Shown here: in pieces, positions 35,998 through 43,877 of the stretch
Layout of the letters: each line of letters begins with the position of its first letter
How positions within the stretch are numbered: position 1 is the stretch's first letter
Assembly (NCBI GenBank): GCA_035995205.1
Contig: DASYKS010000025.1
Span: forward strand, 29,968-93,967
Reading direction: 5' to 3'
DNA length: 64,000 nucleotides
DNA from: DASYKS01 sp035995205
GTDB taxonomy: Bacteria; Acidobacteriota; Thermoanaerobaculia; Multivoradales; UBA5704
Notes under the pieces: model-generated
The model's input: only the letters and a program-made list of their open reading frames with translations
Databases searched by the model: none
What the model was told of the DNA's origin: nothing
Translations under genes and position numbers: made by a program

Positions 35998-37911
35998 CTA
36001 CTTCGCGCTCTTCGCCACCTGCACGCTACCCCCGCCCGGGGTGCTCTGGCCGTAGTAGTCGAGTAGGCCTTGGACGATCGCGGTGGCGATTTCTTCGCGG
36101 TAGGCGCGGGTTTGGATCAGGCTGCGGTCGAGGTCGTTGCCGAGGTTGCAGACTTCGAGCAGGAGCTTGGCGGGGACGGCGTTGTAGCGCAGGACGGCGG
36201 GGACCCATTCGCGTTGGTCGCGAATGACTTTTTCGCGCACCGGTTTGAATGGGTGGACCGGCAGCTTGCGCGCGGCGATCGCGCCGATCACCTTCTCAGC
36301 GAGCTGGCGAGACAGCCCTTCGGACATCGTTCGCCACTCGCGCGGCAGGCGGACGTAGGGGTTTTCCTGCACCTCGCGGAACGCCGAGTAGGCGGCGCCG
36401 GATTTGCCGTAGGTGTCCTCTCCCAAGGAGGCCGCGGGGATGTAGGCCATCGCGCCGCGCAGCGAGGGGTGGAGCGAATCCGCGTGAACCGAGAGGAACA
36501 CCACCTTGTCTTCGTCGTTTCCTTTCGAGGTGCCGGAGGCGGTCGCGGTGCTTTTCGAGCTCGTTGCGCCGAGGGTGATCTGGCGGAAGATGCTGTTGGC
36601 GAGGTACCAGCGCAGGTTGACCCCCAGGACCGGATCGACGATCGGATAGGCCGGGGTGGTGAGGACCGCATGGCCGCGCGAGAAGGGAAGCACGTCGGAA
36701 TCGTGGATCTTGAAATCGGCGCCGTCGCGGGTGGTCACCAGAACGTGCGCCGCCGTCCGGGTTTCGAGCCGGCGCTTGGTGCGCATCACGATGTCGTAGA
36801 CGTAGAGGCTCTCCCAGACGCCTCCCATCGAGGCGCCCGCGTCTTTGCCTCCGTGGCCCGGGTCGAGGATCACGGTGATCCCTTCGAGCCCCTGGGCGCG
36901 GACCGGATTGGTGAACTTTTCGCTCTCGGCCAGCTCGGCTTCGTAGGCCACGCGGCGCGGGTCGCCGGGCGGCAGGAATTCGGGCTGCAGCAGGTCGAGT
37001 GGGATCTTCACCCGATAGCCGACGGGGATGTCCGTAACGTCCGGGATGCCGTTCCGCTTCGCCAGCTCGGCGGCGAGGGCGTTGACGTCCTGGGCGTGGA
37101 TGCGGCCGGTAAAGCGAACGACCACCGCCGAATACAGCGCCTCGCCCGGGCGCAGCCGGTAGATCGCGAAATCGCCGTAGGCGTCCTTGCCGTAGTTGAG
37201 GCGGAAACCGCCGTCACCCTTGGGCAGGCTCGACCGGAGAGCGGGCAGCAGCAGCTCCGCGGGGATCGCGACCGTCGTGCCGCGGGAAAGCTCGTCGTCG
37301 GGAAGCTCGTTCAGCTCGCGAATGGCGCGGAAGTTTTCGCCGTTGCCGGTAAACCACGTGGCGACGTGCCAGAGGCTTTCGCGTCCGAGCGGGCCGGCAC
37401 CCCGGACCTTGTGCTGCCAGCTGTCCGGTTCGAACCGGTCTTCGGGGAACAGGGCGCGCAACGCGCGCAGGCGCATCTCGGGAGTCAACAGGTCGAGCGG
37501 CACGCGATAGCGCATCCCCGAGAGCAGCTCGCGCCGGCCGCCGTTGGAATCCGCGATCCGATCCACCGCGAGGGCGTCGCCGCACAAGCGGCGGGCGAAC
37601 GCGATCATCCCTTCGCCCGGTTTCGCCGTCGCCTCGATCTCGATCGCTTGATCCTCGGCGAGACGGACGAACGCTCCGTCATCCAGGGGCACGCGGAGCG
37701 TCCGGGCGATCGGAAGGGGTGGCGAGGTCGGTGCTGGCTTCGAGCCGCTGATCACGATCTTCGGCCGCTCGGAGGCGGGGCTCGCGGCGGCGATCGGCAC
37801 CGGAAGTTGCAGGAAGAGCGCGGTCGCGAGGATCGCGGCTAGCGAGCGCCGCGAAGTCGTCGCCGCGCCAACGCTGACGAGAGTTTGGATGTGCGGACCC
37901 GAACCGTTCAT
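35998..37911 (-). CDS. N-acetylmuramoyl-L-alanine amidase (Amidase_3)
   Basis: Exported amidase of 637 residues that cleaves the amide bond between MurNAc and the stem peptide. It has an N-terminal signal/anchor (about 20-45), a central region with LysM-like segments, and the Amidase_3 zinc domain from residue 345. Likely metal ligands are His353 in LDPGHGGKDAG, Glu367 in GGVWESLY and His476 in LSVHADS, with a catalytic Glu in LLLEVCNLGN near the C-terminus. A long Ser/Thr loop (SSKSTATASGTSK) interrupts the domain. Its ATG overlaps the gatA stop by four bases (ATGA). Linked to gatC-gatA, so it is probably co-transcribed with them. Confidence 0.93.
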   Translation of the reverse strand: MNGSGPHIQTLVSVGAATTSRRSLAAILATALFLQLPVPIAAASPASERPKIVISGSKPAPTSPPLPIARTLRVPLDDGAFVRLAEDQAIEIEATAKPGEGMIAFARRLCGDALAVDRIADSNGGRRELLSGMRYRVPLDLLTPEMRLRALRALFPEDRFEPDSWQHKVRGAGPLGRESLWHVATWFTGNGENFRAIRELNELPDDELSRGTTVAIPAELLLPALRSSLPKGDGGFRLNYGKDAYGDFAIYRLRPGEALYSAVVVRFTGRIHAQDVNALAAELAKRNGIPDVTDIPVGYRVKIPLDLLQPEFLPPGDPRRVAYEAELAESEKFTNPVRAQGLEGITVILDPGHGGKDAGASMGGVWESLYVYDIVMRTKRRLETRTAAHVLVTTRDGADFKIHDSDVLPFSRGHAVLTTPAYPIVDPVLGVNLRWYLANSIFRQITLGATSSKSTATASGTSKGNDEDKVVFLSVHADSLHPSLRGAMAYIPAASLGEDTYGKSGAAYSAFREVQENPYVRLPREWRTMSEGLSRQLAEKVIGAIAARKLPVHPFKPVREKVIRDQREWVPAVLRYNAVPAKLLLEVCNLGNDLDRSLIQTRAYREEIATAIVQGLLDYYGQSTPGGGSVQVAKSAK

Positions 37912-39410
37912 GGCGACGGCACGCTCTCTCGATTTCTAAACGTCGGGGCGACGCGCCAATCCCCCGCCGCTTCGAACGCCCGGCCGGCACGGAAGACTTG
38001 GGGCTCGGCAAACATCCGGCCGGTGATCTGGAGCGACAGCGGCAGCCCCTCGTCGTCGAACCCGGCGGGGAGCGCGAGCGCGGGCAGGCCGACCAGGCTC
38101 GCCGGGGTGGTGTAGATGTCCGAGAGGTACATCGCGAGCGGATCGTCCGCCCGCTCGCCGATCGGGAACGCGCCGGTCGGACTGGTCGGCGAGACCAGGA
38201 GATCGCACCGGGTAAACGCCAGGTCCAGCTCGTTGCGCATGGTTTCGAGCACCGCGCGGGCGCGGCCGTAGTAGGCGTCGTAGTAGCCCGAGGAGAGCGC
38301 GAACGTGCCGAGCATGATCCGCCGCTTCACCTCCGGCCCGAAGCCTTCGCTGCGGCTCGCGACGTAGGTTTCGCCCAGGCTGTTCGCGCCGCCCGCCCGG
38401 CGGCCGTAGCGAAGCCCATCGAAGCGGGCGAGATTCGCGCTCGCCTCCGAGGTCGCGATCACGTAGTAGACGGCGATTGCGGCTTCGAGGCTCGGCACCG
38501 AGACTTCGACGATTTCGGCCCCGGCGCGCGCCAGGCGTTCGAGCGACTCGTGCCAGCAGCGCGCGTTGGCCGGCGCAAGACCCGAGGCGTCAACCTCCTT
38601 CAGGGAACCGATCTTCCAACCGCGGATGCCGTCTTCGATGGCCGCGAGCGGATCTTCGACCGGCCGGTCCGCGCAGGTCGAATCGCGGGCGTCCGGTCCG
38701 GCGATCGCGGCGTAGCCGCGCGCCGCGTCGCGCACCGAGCGGGCGAGCGGCCCGATCTGGTCGGTCGACGAAGCGAACGCGACCAGGCCGTAGCGCGAAA
38801 CCCGGCCGTAGGTCGGTTTGAAGCCGACGATGCCGGACATCGCGGCCGGCTGGCGGATCGAGCCCCCCGTATCCGAGCCGAACGAGAGCGGCACGCAGCC
38901 CGCCGCGACCGCCGCGGCCGGGCCGCCGCTGGAGCCGCCCGGGATTCGCGAGAGGTCCCAGGGATTGCGGGTGACCTGGTAGCCGGAGTTCTCGCACGAC
39001 GAGCCCATCGCGAACTCGTCCATGTTCGCCCGGCCGAGCGGCACGGCGCCCGCCGCGAGCAGCCGTTCGACCGCGGTCGCGGTGTAGGGGGCGACGTACC
39101 CTTCGAGGATCTTCGACGCGCAGCCGACCGCGTGTCCCGCGAAGCTCAGATTGTCCTTGAGCGCGATCGGCACCCCGGCCAGCGGACCGACCGGCTTGCC
39201 CGCCGCGACGTGTCCGTCGATCTCCGCAGCTCGTTCGCGCGCTTCGTCGGCCCAAAGTTCCAGAAACGCGCCGATCGCCGAATCGACCTCGGCGATGCGC
39301 GAGAGCGCCGCCTCGACCCCCTCGACCGCGCTGGTTTCCCCCGCGGCGACGCGGCGGGCGGTCTCCTCGGCCGAGAGATCCCAGGGGGCGGCGGGAGGCG
39401 GGGCGCTCAC
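37908..39410 (-). CDS. gatA: Glutamyl-tRNA(Gln)/aspartyl-tRNA(Asn) amidotransferase subunit A
   Basis: Amidase-signature subunit of the GatCAB complex that makes Gln-tRNA(Gln) and/or Asn-tRNA(Asn) by transamidation. It has 500 residues. The Ser-cisSer-Lys triad is intact: Lys85 in IALKDNL, Ser160 in PGGSSGG and Ser184 in GSDTGGSIRQPA. The start is GTG at 39410, which overlaps the gatC stop. gatB is not in the window and must lie elsewhere. Confidence 0.96.
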   Translation of the reverse strand: MSAPPPAAPWDLSAEETARRVAAGETSAVEGVEAALSRIAEVDSAIGAFLELWADEARERAAEIDGHVAAGKPVGPLAGVPIALKDNLSFAGHAVGCASKILEGYVAPYTATAVERLLAAGAVPLGRANMDEFAMGSSCENSGYQVTRNPWDLSRIPGGSSGGPAAAVAAGCVPLSFGSDTGGSIRQPAAMSGIVGFKPTYGRVSRYGLVAFASSTDQIGPLARSVRDAARGYAAIAGPDARDSTCADRPVEDPLAAIEDGIRGWKIGSLKEVDASGLAPANARCWHESLERLARAGAEIVEVSVPSLEAAIAVYYVIATSEASANLARFDGLRYGRRAGGANSLGETYVASRSEGFGPEVKRRIMLGTFALSSGYYDAYYGRARAVLETMRNELDLAFTRCDLLVSPTSPTGAFPIGERADDPLAMYLSDIYTTPASLVGLPALALPAGFDDEGLPLSLQITGRMFAEPQVFRAGRAFEAAGDWRVAPTFRNRESVPSP

Positions 39411-39700
39411 GATTCAGCCGACTCCGAGGCTTTGATTTCGGCCACGACCAGGAACCCGTCGCGCACCTCCGGAGCGTTCGCCAGAAACCGCTCGCGCGGC
39501 AGGCCGGGAACGATCGAGTCGGCGCCTTCCGGCAGACCGGCGGGGCGCTCGGGCTCGTCGCTGCCGGCAAACGTCTGGAGCTGATCAATGTAGCCGACGA
39601 TCTTGCCCAGCTGCTCGGCGAAGCGCGTCTCTTCCTCCGGGGTGAAACGGAGCCGGGCCAAGGTGGCGATCTTCCTGACTTCTTCGATAGTTAGCGCCAT
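39407..39700 (-). CDS. gatC: Aspartyl/glutamyl-tRNA amidotransferase subunit C
   Basis: Small subunit of GatCAB, 97 residues: the helical start TIEEVRKIATLARLRFTPEE and the KIVGYIDQLQ segment are diagnostic. It overlaps the gatA start by four bases and begins the gatC-gatA-amidase operon at 39700. The divergent nucleotidyltransferase starts at 39820. Confidence 0.94.
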   Translation of the reverse strand: MALTIEEVRKIATLARLRFTPEEETRFAEQLGKIVGYIDQLQTFAGSDEPERPAGLPEGADSIVPGLPRERFLANAPEVRDGFLVVAEIKASESAES

Positions 39701-39819
39701 GGTCTTCGAGTGAAATCTTAGCGGTTGAACGCGCCGCTGACAAGGAATCCCCCAGAGCGGATACAGAGCGGATCGCTGGCAACCGACGGAACCGCGCGCA
39801 GTTGCGGCATGATCGTGCC

Positions 39820-41082
39820 ATGCCGTCGGTACATTTGTCCTCTTCGTGGCTCGCTCTGCTTGCCATTCCCGCCGTGTCTCAGCTCGCCGAGATCGCGGGC
39901 GCCACCCCCTGCCATCTGGTCGGCGGGGCGATCCGCGACGCGGCGTTGGGCCGCGAGGTCCACGATCTCGACGCGGTGGTGGACGGGCACGGCGAGGAGA
40001 TCGCGCGCGGGCTGGCCGCCCGGCTCCCTGCCCGATTCGTGCCGCTCGGCGGCAAGGAGTTTCCGGCGTTCCGGTTGGTCGCGGCCGACTTGGAGCTCGA
40101 CCTTTGGGATCGCTCCGGCACGTCGCTGAAAGAAGATCTGGCCCGCCGCGACCTGACGATCAACGCGATCGCGTTCGACCTGCGCACGCAGGAGACGGTC
40201 GATCCGTTCGGCGGTCTCGCCGACCTGGAGCGCCGCCTGCTGCGCGCGGTGACCTCGAAGAGCTTCGCGGGCGATCCCCTTCGTCTGCTCCGGCTCGCCC
40301 GCCTCGCGGTGCAGCTGCCGGGCTTCGTTCCGGTGCCGGAGACTTTGGTGCTCGCCCGGGCCAGCGCCTCCGCCCTGCCGACCGTCGCCGGAGAGCGCAT
40401 CCGCGACGAGCTCGGCCGGATCGTCGGATCGTCGCGGGCGGCGGTCGGGGTGAAAATCCTCGCCGAGGTCGGCATTTATCCCGGTCTTTGGACCTATCGC
40501 CTCGGAGAGATCGTGCCGTTCGGCCGGGTGATCGACCGCCTGGAAGTCTACGAGACCGTTGGGCAGGAACTTGAGGAGGCAACCGGCTCGGCCGAAGAAT
40601 CGACGCGGACGGCGGGACGCTGGGCGCTGCTGTTTGCGGAGCTGCGCGAACCGGGCGGCAAGGCCGAAAGCGCTCTGCCGCGGTTCGTCGATCGCGGATA
40701 TCTGACCAAGCCCCAGGCGCAGCAGGTGACCCGGCTGCTCGCGCTCTCCGAGCTTCCGGACGCCGAAGCCGACCGGCGCCTGTTCCTTTACCGTCTCGGG
40801 CCCGATCTCTGGCTGACGGCGCTGGCTTTCATCGCGGCTCGGGGGGCGGCATCCGCCGAGAAGGTTCGCTCCCTCGCCGAGCTGGCGCGCCGCGAGGGGA
40901 GCACAATCTTCGATCCCCCGCGGCTGCTGTCGAGCGAACAGATCCGCGCGCTCACCGGGCTCCCCGCCGGGCCGGAGCTGGGCCGGCTGCTCGCCGCGCT
41001 ACGCAAAGCCCAGGCGCGCGGTGAGGTGAAGACCGCCACCGAGGCGGAGACTTGGACGCGGTCGCAGGTCGTCCCGCATTAG
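39820..41082 (+). CDS. CCA tRNA nucleotidyltransferase / poly(A) polymerase family
   Basis: Class II nucleotidyltransferase of 420 residues. Motifs are HLVGGAIRDAALG and DLDAVVDG (the catalytic DxD), the RRDLTINAIAFDL segment, and DPLRLLRLARLAVQLPGF of the neck region. The C-terminal half is less conserved. The role could be CCA addition to tRNA or polyadenylation; the sequence alone does not separate the two. ATG 39820 is chosen over a TTG at 39802. Confidence 0.9.
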   Translation: MPSVHLSSSWLALLAIPAVSQLAEIAGATPCHLVGGAIRDAALGREVHDLDAVVDGHGEEIARGLAARLPARFVPLGGKEFPAFRLVAADLELDLWDRSGTSLKEDLARRDLTINAIAFDLRTQETVDPFGGLADLERRLLRAVTSKSFAGDPLRLLRLARLAVQLPGFVPVPETLVLARASASALPTVAGERIRDELGRIVGSSRAAVGVKILAEVGIYPGLWTYRLGEIVPFGRVIDRLEVYETVGQELEEATGSAEESTRTAGRWALLFAELREPGGKAESALPRFVDRGYLTKPQAQQVTRLLALSELPDAEADRRLFLYRLGPDLWLTALAFIAARGAASAEKVRSLAELARREGSTIFDPPRLLSSEQIRALTGLPAGPELGRLLAALRKAQARGEVKTATEAETWTRSQVVPH

Positions 41083-41183
41083 GCCGGTTGGGCTTGGTCC
41101 TCAAATTGCACTGAGCCCCCCGAGGGCGTTTCGACGACGGGTATATCGGATAATCTTGCATTCCAAAGGGTTGGGATGACTGC

Positions 41184-42302
41184 GTGCGAAAAATCGCTCT
41201 CTCCTTTTTCGCCTTGGGACTCGCGCTGCTCGCAGCGGAGGGATTGGTGCGGCTGCTCGGCGTGGCGCCCGAGGTGGGCTGGGTGCGGGTCGGTCGCTAT
41301 CAGCTGGCGCGCAATCCGAAGATCGGCTTCGAGCCGATCCCCGCCCTTTTCACCAGCGAATTGACCAACGATCTGGTCGACTTCACCGGCAAGGCGAATC
41401 GCCTGGGATTCCGCGACCGCGATCACGCGATGGCCAAGCCGCCCGGAGTGTTCCGCATCGTGGTGCTCGGCGACAGCGTGGGGCTGGGGCTCAAGGTGGC
41501 GCGGTTCGAAGACACGTTTCCCGCGCTGCTCGAAGCCAAGTTGCATCAAAGGGGATTGAACGCGGAGGTCATCAATCTCTCGGTGACCGGCTACAACACC
41601 CAGCAGGAGGTCGCCACACTCGCCGAGAAGGGGTTGCAGTACTCACCCGATCTGGTGCTCGTCGCCTACACCTTGAGCGACCGCGAGCGGCTCGACGGCA
41701 ACATCATGGAGACGTTGCTCTCCGCTGCGCGCATCGGCCCCGCGCGGATCGAGCGACGGGCCAACCCGTACCTCGTCCACAGCGCGCTGTATCGCTTCGC
41801 GTATTTCCGTGTTCTCGCGCGCTACGTGAGCCGTGCCGGCCCGGAGGAATCCGTGGAATCGGCCCGTGCGCTGGCGGCGATCTCGGGCGACACCGTGGCC
41901 CCCTCGTTCGCGGCCTTGCATGCACTCGCCGAGGAGCACCGGTTCCGCGTCCTGGTTGCCGTCTTCCCCTACTTCGTCAATCTGACGCAGGGGTATGAGT
42001 TCCGCGCCGAGCACGCCACGGCCGTCCGCGACGCGGAAAGCAATGGCTTCGAGGTGTTGGACCTTCTCCCCGCGATGCAGAACTGCCGCAAAAACGCGCG
42101 CCGACGCATCCAAGCCGACAGTTTCCATCCCAACGAGATCGGCCACCGGTGCGCCGCGGCTTCGATGGCGGGCGCGATCCTCTCCAACCCCGCCCTCGTT
42201 GTCCCCCCAACGCCGCCGATGACGCTCGCCAAGAAGCCTCGCGGCGCCCCTTTGGGCTCGAAGGCTGTTACCGGCTCGAACAGCCGGTCCCGGCGGACGT
42301 AA
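41184..42302 (+). CDS. SGNH/GDSL-family hydrolase
   Basis: Exported SGNH hydrolase-like protein of 372 residues. A signal peptide or membrane anchor (KIALSFFALGLALLAAEGLV) is followed by VFRIVVLGDSVGLGLKV, with the nucleophile Ser98, the N-containing VINLSVTGYNTQQEV block, and the DSFHPNEIGH block bearing the catalytic Asp and His. Such proteins are often acyl esterases or O-acetyl transferases of the envelope. Start is GTG 41184. It ends 22 bases before the convergent pilT stop. Confidence 0.85.
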   Translation: MRKIALSFFALGLALLAAEGLVRLLGVAPEVGWVRVGRYQLARNPKIGFEPIPALFTSELTNDLVDFTGKANRLGFRDRDHAMAKPPGVFRIVVLGDSVGLGLKVARFEDTFPALLEAKLHQRGLNAEVINLSVTGYNTQQEVATLAEKGLQYSPDLVLVAYTLSDRERLDGNIMETLLSAARIGPARIERRANPYLVHSALYRFAYFRVLARYVSRAGPEESVESARALAAISGDTVAPSFAALHALAEEHRFRVLVAVFPYFVNLTQGYEFRAEHATAVRDAESNGFEVLDLLPAMQNCRKNARRRIQADSFHPNEIGHRCAAASMAGAILSNPALVVPPTPPMTLAKKPRGAPLGSKAVTGSNSRSRRT

Positions 42303-42323
42303 CGGTTACTGCCGACGTAACGC

Positions 42324-43724
42324 CTAGCGCACGCCCACGAGCTTCGCGTTGAGCTCCTTGATCCGCTCCATCAGTTTGTCGATCTTCTCCTGCGCCTCCT
42401 GGCGCAGACGGCCGTAATCGCCTTTCAGGCGCTCCTGCTCTTTGAGCGCCTCGGCGTGGCGCTGGCGGCCGTCTTCGAGCAGGTCGTCGCGCTGGCGCAT
42501 CGCGCCGCGCAGATCCTCGATCTCGTCGTCCTTTTCGGCCAGCTTCATCTTGGTCTTTTCTTCCTGCTCCTCGTACAGCTTGCGGAACTGTTGCAGCTCC
42601 AAGATCTCGGCGAAATCGGACGTGGTGGGGCTCATCTCACCTTCCCTCACTTCGATGTTGGGGAACATCTTGCGCATCTTGAGTTGCAGGTCTTCCGGGT
42701 CGGACGACTCGCGCATCGCCTCGGCGTAGGTGATCGTGCCGTGGACGAGCAGCGCGAGCAGCGACTGGTTCATCGACTGCATGCGGTAGTAGCCGACGGA
42801 GGACTCGACCTCTTCCAGCAGGTCGCTGGTCTCGCCCTTCTCGATCATCTTGGAGATCTTCGGCGACGACCGCATGATTTCGAGCGCCGCGACCAGCCCC
42901 GCGCCGTCCTGCCGCTCGACAAGCTTCATCGAGACGACCCCTTTGAGCACCTGGGCGAGCTGCACCCTCACCTGGCCCTGCTGGTCGGGCGGGAAGGTGT
43001 CGAGGATGCGATCGACGGTCTGGGTGGCGCTGTTGGTGTGCAGAGTGGAAAACACCAGGTGGCCGGTCTCGGCGGCGGTGATGACGGTCGAGACCGTCTC
43101 GGGATCGCGCATCTCGCCGACCATGATCACGTCGGGATCCTGGCGCATGGCGTTGCGCAGAGCTTCCCGGAAGCTGACCGTGTCGGTCCCCACCTCGCGC
43201 TGCGAGATGGTCGCGACGTCGTCGGTAAACAGGAACTCCATCGGATCTTCGATCGTGATCACGTGGGCCGGCCGCCGCCCCGTGATGTGCTTGATGATCG
43301 CGGCGAGAGTGGTCGATTTGCCCGAGCCGGTCGGCCCGGTGACGAGGACCAGCCCCATCGGCATCTCGGTGAATTCGAGCAGAACCTTCGGCAGCTCCAG
43401 GTCCGCGATGTTGCGAATGTCGAACGGCACGCGCCGGAACGCCGCGGCGTAGGTGCCGCGCTGCATGTAGATGTTGCCGCGGAACCGCGCGAGCCCGTGG
43501 ACGCCGTAGCCAAGATCGACCGACATGCTCGAATCGAGCCGCGCCTTCTGCGTCGGGTTCAAGATCGAGAGCACCATCTCGTTGATCTCGTCCGGCTTGA
43601 GCGGCTGCATGTCGAGCGCCATCAGCCGGCCGGAGATCCGGAGCAACGGCGGCCGGGTCGGCTTCAAATGCAGATCGGAGGCCTTCCGATCGGTCATGAT
43701 GCGCAGAAGTTTGTCGAGTTCCAT
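42324..43724 (-). CDS. pilT: PilT type IV pilus twitching ATPase with C-terminal coiled coil
   Basis: Hexameric retraction ATPase of type IV pili. The PilT core has Walker A GPTGSGKST (130-138), the Asp box IEDPMEFLF, Walker B PDVIMVGEMRDPET and the His box GHLVFSTLHTNSA. At 466 residues it is about 100 longer than typical PilT (350-380): from about residue 365 an acidic/basic heptad-rich extension (KLYEEQEEKTKMKLAEKDDE, DDLLEDGRQRHAEALKEQER and KIDKLMERIKELNAKL) forms a probable coiled coil. The role of this extension is not known. Confidence 0.93.
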   Translation of the reverse strand: MELDKLLRIMTDRKASDLHLKPTRPPLLRISGRLMALDMQPLKPDEINEMVLSILNPTQKARLDSSMSVDLGYGVHGLARFRGNIYMQRGTYAAAFRRVPFDIRNIADLELPKVLLEFTEMPMGLVLVTGPTGSGKSTTLAAIIKHITGRRPAHVITIEDPMEFLFTDDVATISQREVGTDTVSFREALRNAMRQDPDVIMVGEMRDPETVSTVITAAETGHLVFSTLHTNSATQTVDRILDTFPPDQQGQVRVQLAQVLKGVVSMKLVERQDGAGLVAALEIMRSSPKISKMIEKGETSDLLEEVESSVGYYRMQSMNQSLLALLVHGTITYAEAMRESSDPEDLQLKMRKMFPNIEVREGEMSPTTSDFAEILELQQFRKLYEEQEEKTKMKLAEKDDEIEDLRGAMRQRDDLLEDGRQRHAEALKEQERLKGDYGRLRQEAQEKIDKLMERIKELNAKLVGVR

Positions 43725-43877
43725 ACGGGTTCCGTGCCGGTTCGCTTGAAAAGCGGCTCATTGTACACGGACGGATGGGGGGGTAGCCCTCGCGAAGAGA
43801 CGATCCCGTGGTCGAGCCCCCGAAGGATTCCCGATCCACCCGCTCCGGGGAGTTACAATCCCTTTCGCGAAAGCACC

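Noticed and set aside
36070..37842. Long open frame opposite the amidase gene
   Set aside because: Shadow frame on high-GC DNA; the minus-strand gene has clear family motifs and the opposite frame does not.
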